A model generated the notes under the pieces. It was given only the letters and a program-made list of their open reading frames with translations. It did not search any database and had not been told where the DNA came from. Positions 35,020-44,260 of a stretch of 64,000 nucleotides of DNA are shown here, one piece after another. The position numbers were made by a program, and so were the translations under genes. This stretch comes from Solitalea lacus (GTDB lineage Bacteria; Bacteroidota; Bacteroidia; Sphingobacteriales; Sphingobacteriaceae), in contig NZ_CP091740.1 in assembly GCF_022014595.1 (NCBI RefSeq), positions 3,956,200 to 4,020,199 of the forward strand. Direction: 5' to 3'. How positions within the stretch are numbered: the stretch's first letter is position 1; each line of letters opens with the position of its first letter.

Positions 35020-35823
35020 CTATTTAGCAGCACTAATTGCCTTACGTACGCTTCCGTGTTTTTCAAGCAATTCTGCTGCTACCGTCCTGTTCAAGCCGGT
35101 TTCTTTCATGATAATATTGATGCCGCGATTATAAAGCTTATGGTTGGTAAACTGCATGTCAACCATCTTGTTTCCTTTAACCCTTCCCAGCTGAATCATA
35201 ACAGAGGTGCTAAGCATATTCAAAACAAGCTTTTGTGCTGTTCCGGCCTTCATGCGTGTGGAACCTGAGACAAACTCAGGCCCAACGACAACCTCTATAG
35301 GGTAGTTGGCAAGAGCAGCAACCGGACTACCAATATTGCAAACAATGCATCCGGTTGAAATACCCACATTGTTAGCAGTTTGCAGTCCGCCAATTACGTA
35401 AGGTGTTGTTCCTGAAGCAGCAATACCAACAACCACATCCTTCTCGTTAATATCATACTCCAAAAGATCTTTCCAAGCTTGCTCGATATTATCCTCAGCA
35501 AATTCAACCGCTTTACGAATTGCTTTATCTCCTCCGGCAATAATTCCTATAACCAAATCAAACGGAACACCAAATGTTGGAGGGCATTCAGATGCGTCAA
35601 GAACGCCTAAACGCCCACTGGTACCCGCTCCAATATAAAACAGACGCCCTCCTTCCTTCATCTTTTGAGCGGTAACAGTTGCAAGCTTTTCAATTTGAGG
35701 AATTACCTTACCCACAGCATCTGGCACTGACCTGTCCTCATTATTGATATTAACCATGATATCGCGCATGGTCATTTTTTCCAAATGATTGTAATTTGAA
35801 TCTTTCTCTGTCGTCAACTCCAT
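35020..35823 (-). CDS. murQ: N-acetylmuramic acid 6-phosphate etherase
   Basis: The protein has 267 residues and one SIS domain (FYIGAGTSGRLGVLDASECPPTFG; GIAASGTTPYVIGG). E79 and E110 keep the spacing of the two catalytic glutamates described in E. coli MurQ. The C-terminal GSTRMKAGTAQK motif is present. The reaction splits the lactyl ether of MurNAc 6-phosphate into GlcNAc 6-phosphate and D-lactate in the cytoplasm. It lies between the nagZ-like and symporter genes. A second copy is at 56521 and is about 70% identical by eye. Confidence 0.95.
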   Translation of the reverse strand: MELTTEKDSNYNHLEKMTMRDIMVNINNEDRSVPDAVGKVIPQIEKLATVTAQKMKEGGRLFYIGAGTSGRLGVLDASECPPTFGVPFDLVIGIIAGGDKAIRKAVEFAEDNIEQAWKDLLEYDINEKDVVVGIAASGTTPYVIGGLQTANNVGISTGCIVCNIGSPVAALANYPIEVVVGPEFVSGSTRMKAGTAQKLVLNMLSTSVMIQLGRVKGNKMVDMQFTNHKLYNRGINIIMKETGLNRTVAAELLEKHGSVRKAISAAK

Positions 35824-35870
35824 TGCTTTACTATTAAGATTTCGTAATTAATCGTTTAAAATTCTTTATT

Positions 35871-38816
35871 TCAGTTCACTAAGGAACGGTAAATCACTTC
35901 CTGTATATCAGGACGAACATTCAGCTTACCCAAATTATTATTATCTCCTCCATCAGGGCAAACTCTGTTCGATAAGAAAATGTATAACAAATCATATTTT
36001 GGATCGGCCCATACACAAATGCCCGTAAAACCTGTATGCCCGTAGGTTAACGGTGATACACTTAACGATGGATAGGGAGCTTTACTGGTGGCATTGTCCT
36101 TTTCAGGTTTATCAAACCCTAATCCTCTTCTGCTGATCTCACTTTGATATGAAGTGAATAAATCAATTGTCGATTTTTTAAGGTATCGTATGCCATTTAG
36201 CTCGCCTCCATTTAACAGCATTTGGTAAACCTGTGCCAAATCATAAGCGTTACTGAACAATCCGGCATGACCGGCAACGCCACCGAACATAGCTGCTCCG
36301 GGATCATGAACATCACCTCTTAATTGTTGCAAACGGAAATACTTTTCCTTCTCGGTTGGAGCAATAACCTCTACAGGAAAGTGCTGCAATGGCGAAAATG
36401 AAGTACTCGTCATACCCATTGGCAGATAAAACGTATTGCGGACATAATCACTTAGCGATTGCTTAGTAATACTGGCAACAATTTCACCCAGTAGAATAAA
36501 ATCATTATCACTGTAGATGTACTTACCTGCCACACCAAGTTTACTGTTATCAACTCTACTATAGATAGTATCTAAATAGCTTTTACGCATGTACATATTT
36601 TCGGCAATGCGCACACTATAAGCTTCTGATGGAGAATTGCTGTAATAACCCGACTTTGGCTTACCTGATGCATCTAAGGTTTCTTTATAAAACGGTATAA
36701 AGGAAACCAAACCAGCTTGATGTAATAAAAGGTCCTTTACTTTAATTTTCGCCTTTTCAGCATTACTTAGCCAAGGAACATATAAACCAATGGGGGCGTC
36801 TAAATTCAACCTACCCTCTTCATAAACCTTCATCACAGCCATGGTAGTTGCTGTGGTTTTTGTAACCGAAGCTAAGTCGTAAACCGTTTCGGTAGTTACC
36901 TTTTCAGTTGAGTTGTAATTGGTGGTTCCGTAAGCTTTTAAAAACCCAACTTTGCCTTTTCTGGCCACCAAAACAACACAACCAGGAGTTGCACCCTTTT
37001 CAATTGCATTTGCTGCAATAGAATCAATTTTTGTTAGCGTTTTGGGGTTTAAACCTGCTTCCTGAGGACTTGAAACAGGAAAGTAGTAATTATTGGTAAT
37101 TCCACTTCCATAAACATATTCATTTGAAACAGTTACAGGCAATTTACCCTTGGCCGTAATCTTTCCTGTTAACAAATCAATTGCAACCTGGTGCATGAGA
37201 GGATCATCCTCATAACAAGCCACCAAATTTTGCGCAACGGGCATTTTGGCAATTAAATACGGATTACCAAAAACCAAACTTAACGTTTTAGGTTGCTGTT
37301 GAAGCTTGGTTAATAACGACAAAGCCACATTACTGATTCCAAAATTATTAGCAGGGTATTTTTTGTATTGATGCACCCCTAATACTATTGCCTCATAACC
37401 TTTTGCAAGTTTTTGAATAAGCGTTGCTGCTTGCTCTTCACTTGCCTGATAGTCGAAGTAGAAGCAATCCACTTTAAACTCCTTTTGTAACTGCTCTGCA
37501 AAGGAATTTGATTGAGAAAGGCCAAATCCTACGTAAGCAAGTCTTTTAACTTTATTCAATGGAATTAACGAGGAATCAGTTTGTTTTAATAATGTGATTG
37601 CCTGCCTGTAAACATTTTGCTTAATTACGGCTACATCTTTGTTCAAATCTTCTTTTAACTGAGCGATTTGAATAGGTTTTAAGGTATCTAACCCTAAATT
37701 ATACTTAGCCAATAACACTTTTTTAACCTTTTCATTAACCTCTGCCTTCGTAAGTTTCTTCTGACGAATGGCTTTTAAAGTGCTTTTAATACTTCCTTTT
37801 ATATCGCCCGGTAAACACAACATATCATTTCCGGCAATCAATGACTGCACTGCGGCAGCGCCCTGCGGATAAAACTTAGCCACACCTTTCATTTCAAGTG
37901 CATCAGTAAAAGTAAGACCCTTAAATCCAAGCTGATTTCTCAACAAACCGGTCACGTTTCTTTGAGAAAGTGAAGTTGCCTGATTTTTAGTAGTATCAAT
38001 TGCAGGAATGTACAAATGAGCTACCATCACACTTCCAACACCTTCATTTATCAACTTTTTAAATGGATACTGCTCTAGAGAATCTAACTGATTAAATGAT
38101 TTATTGATTACTGGCAAATCATAATGTGAGTCAACTGAAACATCTCCATGGCCTGGAAAATGCTTAGCACAGGCCATTACGCCGGCATTTTGCATACCTT
38201 TCATCAACTGGGTACCGAACAGGGCAACTTTATATTTATCTTCACCAAATGACCTGAAGTTGATAACTGGATTTAACGGATTGTTATTGATATCCACAAC
38301 CGGGGCATAGTTTACATGAATACCAATACGCTTGCATTGTTCGCCAATGGATTTCCCCACTTTGTAAGCGACTGCCGCATCGGCAACAGCGCCAATCGTT
38401 AATTGATCCGGAAATGGAGACACGTCAGAAAAGCGCATTCCTACTCCAGTTTCCCCATCAACACAAACCATCAATGGAATCGATGAAATTCCCTGCATCC
38501 TGTTAAGAAACTCAGCTTGTTGCTCGGCTATTCCCTGAAATAGGCAAACAGAACCTATTTTATATTTTTTAATATGCTTTGCGATGTCTTCTTCGTAAAA
38601 CACAACTTCTTTGCCTTTACGTTCAGAGGCTCTCAAAACAAAAAGCTGGGCTATTTTTTGCTTTTTAGACAGTTTTTTGAATACACTGTCTACCCAAAAA
38701 TTGCCCCTTGGAGAAGGCTGCAAAAACTGCTGCCCGAAGGCAGCAGTAGTGCAAAAAAATAAAACAATAAATAAACATTGCTTTACCATACAACCTAACA
38801 TCAATTTTTTCTTCAT
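35871..38816 (-). CDS. NagZ-like GH3 beta-N-acetylhexosaminidase fused to a serine beta-lactamase-like domain
   Basis: The protein has 981 residues with a Sec signal peptide (about 1-29). The GH3 N-terminal domain (about 40-400) has the NagZ motif KHFPGHGD with the dyad D229-S-H231 and the nucleophile in FTDALEM (D305). A GH3 middle domain follows (to about 580). From about 585 there is a class C beta-lactamase/esterase-like domain with S650-V-T-K653, a YSD motif and GHTG. It should remove GlcNAc from muropeptides in the periplasm or at the surface, while the serine domain could act on peptide or ester bonds. The fusion is known in Bacteroidota. It is the first gene of the unit with murQ and the symporter. 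Confidence 0.9.
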   Translation of the reverse strand: MKKKLMLGCMVKQCLFIVLFFCTTAAFGQQFLQPSPRGNFWVDSVFKKLSKKQKIAQLFVLRASERKGKEVVFYEEDIAKHIKKYKIGSVCLFQGIAEQQAEFLNRMQGISSIPLMVCVDGETGVGMRFSDVSPFPDQLTIGAVADAAVAYKVGKSIGEQCKRIGIHVNYAPVVDINNNPLNPVINFRSFGEDKYKVALFGTQLMKGMQNAGVMACAKHFPGHGDVSVDSHYDLPVINKSFNQLDSLEQYPFKKLINEGVGSVMVAHLYIPAIDTTKNQATSLSQRNVTGLLRNQLGFKGLTFTDALEMKGVAKFYPQGAAAVQSLIAGNDMLCLPGDIKGSIKSTLKAIRQKKLTKAEVNEKVKKVLLAKYNLGLDTLKPIQIAQLKEDLNKDVAVIKQNVYRQAITLLKQTDSSLIPLNKVKRLAYVGFGLSQSNSFAEQLQKEFKVDCFYFDYQASEEQAATLIQKLAKGYEAIVLGVHQYKKYPANNFGISNVALSLLTKLQQQPKTLSLVFGNPYLIAKMPVAQNLVACYEDDPLMHQVAIDLLTGKITAKGKLPVTVSNEYVYGSGITNNYYFPVSSPQEAGLNPKTLTKIDSIAANAIEKGATPGCVVLVARKGKVGFLKAYGTTNYNSTEKVTTETVYDLASVTKTTATTMAVMKVYEEGRLNLDAPIGLYVPWLSNAEKAKIKVKDLLLHQAGLVSFIPFYKETLDASGKPKSGYYSNSPSEAYSVRIAENMYMRKSYLDTIYSRVDNSKLGVAGKYIYSDNDFILLGEIVASITKQSLSDYVRNTFYLPMGMTSTSFSPLQHFPVEVIAPTEKEKYFRLQQLRGDVHDPGAAMFGGVAGHAGLFSNAYDLAQVYQMLLNGGELNGIRYLKKSTIDLFTSYQSEISRRGLGFDKPEKDNATSKAPYPSLSVSPLTYGHTGFTGICVWADPKYDLLYIFLSNRVCPDGGDNNNLGKLNVRPDIQEVIYRSLVN

Positions 38817-39068
38817 ACTTTCTGTATGTTATATACTATTCGTTTTTTAAACAATCCAATAAGCCGCCCAGCTCTTCCCTACTTCAAAACGTCTAATCTC
38901 TTACCTGCAAAACAACGCAAACTAACGCCTATTCACTTATTTAATTTGCATCAATACGCCCTCAATATGACAAATGTAAAAATTAAATTTTGTTTTATGC
39001 ATTTCATTAAAATAAAAACGCACAAAACCGCAATTCAACTTACACTTAAACTATCTATGTAATTAACT
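38817..39068 (-). promoter_or_regulatory. Promoter region of the nagZ-like gene with candidate operator at 38907-38924
   Basis: The plus strand reads GCAAAACAACGCAAACTA at 38907-38924, one mismatch from the 18-mer found twice upstream of namZ (51227 and 51274). All copies have the same orientation relative to the gene they precede. Small frames in this gap are not gene-like. Confidence 0.45.
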
Positions 39069-39764
39069 TCATAGCAACTCATCAATACGAACGAATTTGT
39101 AGCCGCTTTTTACAAGCTCATTTATCAATCCTGGCAGATAATGATAGAACTTATCTGTTCTTCTTTGGTCGGTTCCAATGTGTATAAGCAGTATAAAACC
39201 ATTCAATCCATTTTCAGAAGCAGCCTTTTTCTGAATTGATTTATAAATTTCATCTGAACTCAGGTACTGCTTACCCATTTCAGGCCAGGTATAGTCAGCC
39301 GTAGATCGTGTACCAGGTGTAAAGTTTATCAACTGCAACCCTTCCTCCTTAGTCCAATGAACAATCGAGGTGTTGTACCATTCATATGGAGGCAGAAAGA
39401 ATTTTGCATCATCTTTACTAATTCCAAAATGAGCCATAGCTACATAACTATTTGTCAAATCATCAACAAACTTTTTATAGTTAATCAACAAGCTATCTCG
39501 TTTCATCCAATCACAGTACAACAAATGCTCATCAGAATGCGAACCCAAATAATTACCCTGACGCCGCAATCTTTTTACCAACGATTTTAATTTCGGATTA
39601 CGGTAAAAGCGTCCCGTGAAAAAGAACGAAGCTTTAATATTGGCATCTTGCAAGGTTTTATGTACAAAACTACCTCCATCGGCGTATTCATCTCCGGTAA
39701 ATACCAGTGCGATTTCATGCCTTAAAGTATCACCCCTTATTATTGCTCCATAGGTATCAACTAC
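39069..39764 (-). CDS. CE4 polysaccharide deacetylase domain in the -1 frame of the GH9 gene, without a start codon
   Basis: There are 231 codons. The frame opens right after a stop codon and has no ATG or GTG before conserved domain sequence (HEIALVFTGDEYADGG). The first TTG, at 39653, is already inside the domain. The NodB/CE4 core is complete: TGDE (motif 1), HSDEH (motif 2), PPYEWYN (motif 3) and LLIHIGTD (motif 5). The region begins exactly where a -1 slip on A AAA AAG (39770-39764) would carry ribosomes past the GH9 stop at 39763-39761. The product is then an 836-residue GH9-CE4 protein. A lost base in an A-run, by mutation or assembly error, would give the same picture. CE4 enzymes remove N- or O-acetyl groups from glycans. 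Confidence 0.8.
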   Translation of the reverse strand, partial: VVDTYGAIIRGDTLRHEIALVFTGDEYADGGSFVHKTLQDANIKASFFFTGRFYRNPKLKSLVKRLRRQGNYLGSHSDEHLLYCDWMKRDSLLINYKKFVDDLTNSYVAMAHFGISKDDAKFFLPPYEWYNTSIVHWTKEEGLQLINFTPGTRSTADYTWPEMGKQYLSSDEIYKSIQKKAASENGLNGFILLIHIGTDQRRTDKFYHYLPGLINELVKSGYKFVRIDELL

Positions 39765-41578
39765 TTTTTTCTAAGGAACTCCTCCTGAGCCCCTTGTTCT
39801 TTTGCGGCAAGCAAGTAGATCAACGATGCTGTCCCATCCATTGTGGGCTCATTGGTACTGTAATCACCATAATCATCATGATAAACAGCCAAATCCGATT
39901 GAAAAACTGCATAGTCATCCCGCTGATAAAGCTTTATCCCTTTCAAACCTTTATAGATTGTCCCGTAAACTGGACCATCCACCAAGCCTCCATCAATTGG
40001 AAAATCATGCTGTTGTGTAAATGCTGAATGAGGATTCTTAGGAGTATCACCATTGCCCGGCAACCCGTAAACCATACTAGTTCCCCATGGATTGCACCCT
40101 AAAAGCCAATCGAAGTTGGCTTGCTCCAACTCTGCAAATGACTTATCATTTGTTAATCTTGCATACAATGAACATTGAATCGCAAAAGATGTGGTTAGAT
40201 TATTTGAGCACCAGATGAACGGAATCCCTCTGTTGAAAGCGTTTTGGGAGGCTTTTTCAGCAACTCTCAAAATACCCTGTTTGTAGTAATCTGTTAAAAT
40301 CGCACGATCCTTAGCGTTTGCTTTTTTACCAAGTTCGGCGTGTCCAAAATTATGAAACGGATACCATTGATAATGCCTGGCCGTATCTGCCCCCATCCAA
40401 GGAGTAACTTTTTCTTGCATGCTGTAATTCCAAGCATCGTTATAGTATTTCTTAACTCCATTTAGTTGAAACAGAGCTGCAGCACCCAATTCCATATCAT
40501 CAACCCAGTTATCCTCTTCATAAAAATAAGGTGCCCTATTTGGAGCTGTCTGACAAACTCCGGGCTTCTGAACACCAAGAGAATACGCCGACAATGCCCT
40601 TTCTTGCAATAACTGCACTAACTGAGCATCCTTTCCCTTATACAATTGTGCACCTAAAGCGAAAACACTTACAAATTTTCCGGCAGTAGAAGCCACTCCG
40701 GTTGACCTGTTTTGATACTTACCCAAACCCTGAGGCTTACCTGTTGCAAAATACACCGGACGACCTTTTCCTCCTCCTAATCCATAGTCAATTTTATCTT
40801 CATTTGGCAAACGCATAATTTGATGATCCCGATCATCTGCCAATTGATTAAACATCCAATCAGCACGTGGATGCATTTTCAACAGCCAATCAATCCCCCA
40901 TTTTGCCTCATCCAATACATCCTTTATTCCGTTTGTTCCATCTATCCCGTTGGCCAAATATTTATCAGTAAATACAGCAGGAAAATCGCGATAAGCCGCC
41001 AACAAATGATAGGTAGCATTAGCCGATGTGGTTACATATTGTAAATAATCAGAAGCATCATGCCAGCCACCCCAAACATCAATGCGCGTAGAATCAGGCA
41101 TTGGCCCATACATTGTATACCCATCAGTAGTATGGCAAGAGTCTTTCAAAAAAGGATTAAAACCGCTTCGTTGCTGACGCATGTAGCGCAAAGCGAAATC
41201 AGCTGTTCCTTTATACACATCAGAAGAAATTTTAAATACAGGAGATTTGGCTTTTCCTGCCTTAAGATAAAAACTACCGGTTTGTTTGAATGAAGTAAAA
41301 TTCAATCGATATGATTCCTTAAACGGACCGTAGGCACCAAACGCCTTTCCTGCCTTGTTTTTGAAAACCGTCTTATCATCAATAGCATTCACCAACTCGA
41401 ACTCGTCAATTTTTTCTTGAGATAAACATCCCCAAACTGCCACCTTTACACCTAATGGAGTATAGCCCAGTTGATTGATACGAATCCATTCTTTAGTATC
41501 GTCGTCATTTTTAAATGATAGAAGAAGGATTGCTATCATCAACATTGCGACTTGTTTAACTAATACATACTTTTTCAT
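39761..41578 (-). CDS. Glycoside hydrolase family 9 with N-terminal Ig-like domain
   Basis: The protein has 605 residues in the zero frame. It has an N-terminal hydrophobic signal (about 5-22), a CelD-type Ig-like domain (about 30-118) and a GH9 catalytic barrel with GGWHDASDY (catalytic D174 and D177 region), NPHSAF and a C-terminal YSTNEPTMDG with the acid E577. GH9 contains endoglucanases and also exo-beta-glucosaminidases. Beside GH20, NagZ-like and CE4 activities, an amino-sugar substrate such as deacetylated chitin or murein glycan is more likely than cellulose. It starts 11 bp after the GH20 stop. The reading frame ends directly on a slippery sequence leading into the CE4 domain. Confidence 0.88.
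   Translation of the reverse strand: MKKYVLVKQVAMLMIAILLLSFKNDDDTKEWIRINQLGYTPLGVKVAVWGCLSQEKIDEFELVNAIDDKTVFKNKAGKAFGAYGPFKESYRLNFTSFKQTGSFYLKAGKAKSPVFKISSDVYKGTADFALRYMRQQRSGFNPFLKDSCHTTDGYTMYGPMPDSTRIDVWGGWHDASDYLQYVTTSANATYHLLAAYRDFPAVFTDKYLANGIDGTNGIKDVLDEAKWGIDWLLKMHPRADWMFNQLADDRDHQIMRLPNEDKIDYGLGGGKGRPVYFATGKPQGLGKYQNRSTGVASTAGKFVSVFALGAQLYKGKDAQLVQLLQERALSAYSLGVQKPGVCQTAPNRAPYFYEEDNWVDDMELGAAALFQLNGVKKYYNDAWNYSMQEKVTPWMGADTARHYQWYPFHNFGHAELGKKANAKDRAILTDYYKQGILRVAEKASQNAFNRGIPFIWCSNNLTTSFAIQCSLYARLTNDKSFAELEQANFDWLLGCNPWGTSMVYGLPGNGDTPKNPHSAFTQQHDFPIDGGLVDGPVYGTIYKGLKGIKLYQRDDYAVFQSDLAVYHDDYGDYSTNEPTMDGTASLIYLLAAKEQGAQEEFLRKK
39764..39770 (-). promoter_or_regulatory. Candidate -1 ribosomal frameshift site (A AAA AAG)
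   Basis: The heptamer is in the correct register (AGA AAA AAG TAG) and the next zero-frame codon is the stop. It is the same heptamer used by E. coli dnaX. A downstream stem is not obvious; only a weak pairing of CCUAU with AUAAGG is seen. Confidence 0.5.
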
Positions 41579-41589
41579 TCTAATTAAAA

Positions 41590-44130
41590 TTAGTTATTCA
41601 CAAGCGTTGTTATTTTTCCACCACGTCCCTTAGAATCCAGGGCCTGAAGTTTAATAGTACCCTTGGATTCAATAGGTTGATTATACACAGCGCTCTTCTG
41701 ATTAGGATTTGAACCATCGGTAGTATACACTATTTTAAAGCCGGGAAGCTGAATATTGGCCATTACTTTTCCGTTTTGAATTACTGCCCCCACAGGAGGA
41801 ATTCTGTATTGATACCCCCCTGAATAGTAATCCAACCTGGGCAACTCTCTTTTTCCTATTACGTTAGCAAACGTAGAAAATGCCTGATTATACATTTTGT
41901 AAAATTCGACACTATCTTTTACCTGAGCCCAACGAGGATCCTGAGCCCATGCACGCTCTGCCAATCCTAACAGCCTTGGCAATAGCATGTATTCCAATCG
42001 TTCAGGAGTTTTTATTTTTTCTGTCCACAATAGGCCTTTAATGCCAATGATGTTTGATTTCCCATAATCTGTAAGACGGTCTTTTCCTACAAACAACGTT
42101 TGCTTAACCGGATTACCATTAGCATCCTGCGTGGAATTTCGGTAATAATCAAAAGGAATAAAACCAAATGGTTTATCAATATTAACATAACCTCCCCATC
42201 GGTGACCGGGCTCGTCAGCCGATTTAACATGAGCTAAATCAAAATAAAAGTTACTTACACAGGCGAGTACCACTTTGTAACCGGCGTTAGCCAGTCGATA
42301 AGGTAAATCTTCATAACTACCCCCAATCACATTATTCCATACATCTACCTGAAAATTATTACCGCTAAACTGGGGATTGGGAACAAATCGTTTTTTGCCA
42401 TCGATGGCGGTCTTTCGTAAAGCAATCTCTTCCCAGCCTGACAATATTATGTTTTTAGATTTGGCTAACTCATCAAGCTTATTCACATAATAATACCATA
42501 GGTCGTCTGTAGTTTTCATACCGGGAGTATTCTTAATTAACTGCTGGGCAATGGGTGATTTTTGCCACGAACCAACAGGAACCTCATCTCCTCCAAAGTG
42601 AATGGATTTTAATGAAATTCCAGCCTGCATATACATTTCTTTGATCTCCTCAACCACCTCTCCAAGAAAATGATAAACCGAAGGCATGGCTACACACATC
42701 ACATTATCATTATAATATTGGGCAGAAAGATAAACCGATTTATCATTCACATCACGCAGCATGAATTCTTCAGCTTCTTTCGTTTTACCTTCTTTCATTA
42801 AACGCTCATAGCGAGCATCCATAGCTTTTATGGCAGCTCGTGCATGACCAGGAGTTTCAATTTCAGGGATTACCTGAATATGCCTCTCATCTGCATACCT
42901 GAGGATTTCTATGAAATCAGATTTACTATAAAACCCGGTATTTAAACCTTCATTAACATCCGGACCAGCCCCATATACTGGACGAAGCATTTCTTTATCA
43001 TCAATAGTATGACCTCGCTTGGCACCAATTTGTGTTAATTCTGGCAAGGAAGGAATTTCCAACCGCCAGGCTTCATCATCACATAGATGAAAGTGCAGTA
43101 TATTCAACTTATACAGGGCCATTAAGTCAAGTACTTTTAACACCTCTTCCTTGGCATGAAAATTCCTGGCAACGTCCAGCATAAAGGCCCTGTAGGCAAA
43201 ACGCGGAGAATCAATAACTGAAACCAGGGGAATATTGAGCTTTGATTGTTTTTGCTTCCATGCATTTGATGGCATTAATGTTTTCAATGACTGAACTGCA
43301 TAAAAAGCGCCTGAAGCTGAGGAAGCTTCTATTTTCACCTCTTCAGCACTTACATTTAAACGATAAGCCTCACTTGGCAAACCATCAACCTTTTGAAAAT
43401 GAATAGCTTTTCCTACCACTGCTGATTCGGAAGGATTATATTTTTTGCCGGTTAAGTTCTCGATCTCATTTGCCAGATATTCAGCCTCATTACGAAATGT
43501 TGCATCCGTAAAAATACCCGAAGCACTACTTAATGAAAAGCTACCGGTTGTTTCCTTGTAAGAAACCGGACTGGGGAAAACCTTTATTAAGTGATCCGCA
43601 TCAAGCACTTCAATTGATTTATTTTGCTCATAAAGCACTTCTGGACTTTGAAATAATTTATTTTCTGTTGGCTGTAAAACCTTAAATTTTTTTAATGCTA
43701 TGCCTTTAGTTTTATCAGAATCCCAAACCCAGTATACACCAGCCGGAACATCTGTAAAGTTTACATACTGACCATTGGTTACGAAAGAAATATGGAGACT
43801 ATCTTTGGGAGGAAGAGATTTAAAAAATTCTGACGGGAACAATCGATATAAATCCCCGTTAACACGTTCAACCTTAACTCTTTTATCCACAGAGTTTATA
43901 TCAATGGTTTTCATATAACTGAAATAAATATTCCAGCCAGATTTAGGTAGAGTTTCAATGCCATTATTACTTATTTCAAACTGACACAGCGATTTAACCT
44001 GACCTTTGTAGTTATTATCAATCAATTTCCACTCAATATACAAATCACTGGTATTGAATTTATTGACCGACTGAGCAAAGGTCGAAATACTTAAAAAAGC
44101 AGTCCAAATTGTTACTATCCAGAATTTCAT
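41590..44130 (-). CDS. GH20 beta-N-acetylhexosaminidase (chitobiase type)
   Basis: The protein has 846 residues with a Sec signal peptide (about 1-19). It has an N-terminal CHB_HEX carbohydrate-binding domain (about 25-155), a GH20b domain (about 180-305), a GH20 barrel with the catalytic pair in HFGGDEVPVGSW (D515-E516), and a C-terminal chitobiase_C-like Ig domain (YTTDGSNPNQKSAVYNQPI). It removes terminal GlcNAc or GalNAc from oligosaccharides in the periplasm or at the surface. An attenuator-like hairpin precedes it. Confidence 0.93.
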   Translation of the reverse strand: MKFWIVTIWTAFLSISTFAQSVNKFNTSDLYIEWKLIDNNYKGQVKSLCQFEISNNGIETLPKSGWNIYFSYMKTIDINSVDKRVKVERVNGDLYRLFPSEFFKSLPPKDSLHISFVTNGQYVNFTDVPAGVYWVWDSDKTKGIALKKFKVLQPTENKLFQSPEVLYEQNKSIEVLDADHLIKVFPSPVSYKETTGSFSLSSASGIFTDATFRNEAEYLANEIENLTGKKYNPSESAVVGKAIHFQKVDGLPSEAYRLNVSAEEVKIEASSASGAFYAVQSLKTLMPSNAWKQKQSKLNIPLVSVIDSPRFAYRAFMLDVARNFHAKEEVLKVLDLMALYKLNILHFHLCDDEAWRLEIPSLPELTQIGAKRGHTIDDKEMLRPVYGAGPDVNEGLNTGFYSKSDFIEILRYADERHIQVIPEIETPGHARAAIKAMDARYERLMKEGKTKEAEEFMLRDVNDKSVYLSAQYYNDNVMCVAMPSVYHFLGEVVEEIKEMYMQAGISLKSIHFGGDEVPVGSWQKSPIAQQLIKNTPGMKTTDDLWYYYVNKLDELAKSKNIILSGWEEIALRKTAIDGKKRFVPNPQFSGNNFQVDVWNNVIGGSYEDLPYRLANAGYKVVLACVSNFYFDLAHVKSADEPGHRWGGYVNIDKPFGFIPFDYYRNSTQDANGNPVKQTLFVGKDRLTDYGKSNIIGIKGLLWTEKIKTPERLEYMLLPRLLGLAERAWAQDPRWAQVKDSVEFYKMYNQAFSTFANVIGKRELPRLDYYSGGYQYRIPPVGAVIQNGKVMANIQLPGFKIVYTTDGSNPNQKSAVYNQPIESKGTIKLQALDSKGRGGKITTLVNN

Positions 44131-44202
44131 TTCATTAATATAGAAAACTTCTATGCTTTTTCTTTAACATATGAGCCCAAACAACTGTAAAAACACAAGT
44201 AA

Positions 44203-44234
44203 AAAGCGCCAAAAACCGAAGTTTGAGGCGCTTT
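44203..44234 (-). terminator. Hairpin terminator or attenuator between the DUF4397 and GH20 genes
   Basis: On the minus strand AAAGCGCC pairs with GGCGCTTT around an inner AAAC-TTCG-GTTT stem, followed by TTTTTAC. It probably reduces read-through from susCD into the hydrolase genes. Confidence 0.75.
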
Positions 44235-44260
44235 AAGAAATCTTATTAATTAAGATACCG

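Noticed and set aside
38826-39062. 78-codon plus-strand frame between the nagZ-like and CE4 regions
   Set aside because: Low-complexity peptide in a promoter region, opposite to the flanking genes, with no family features.
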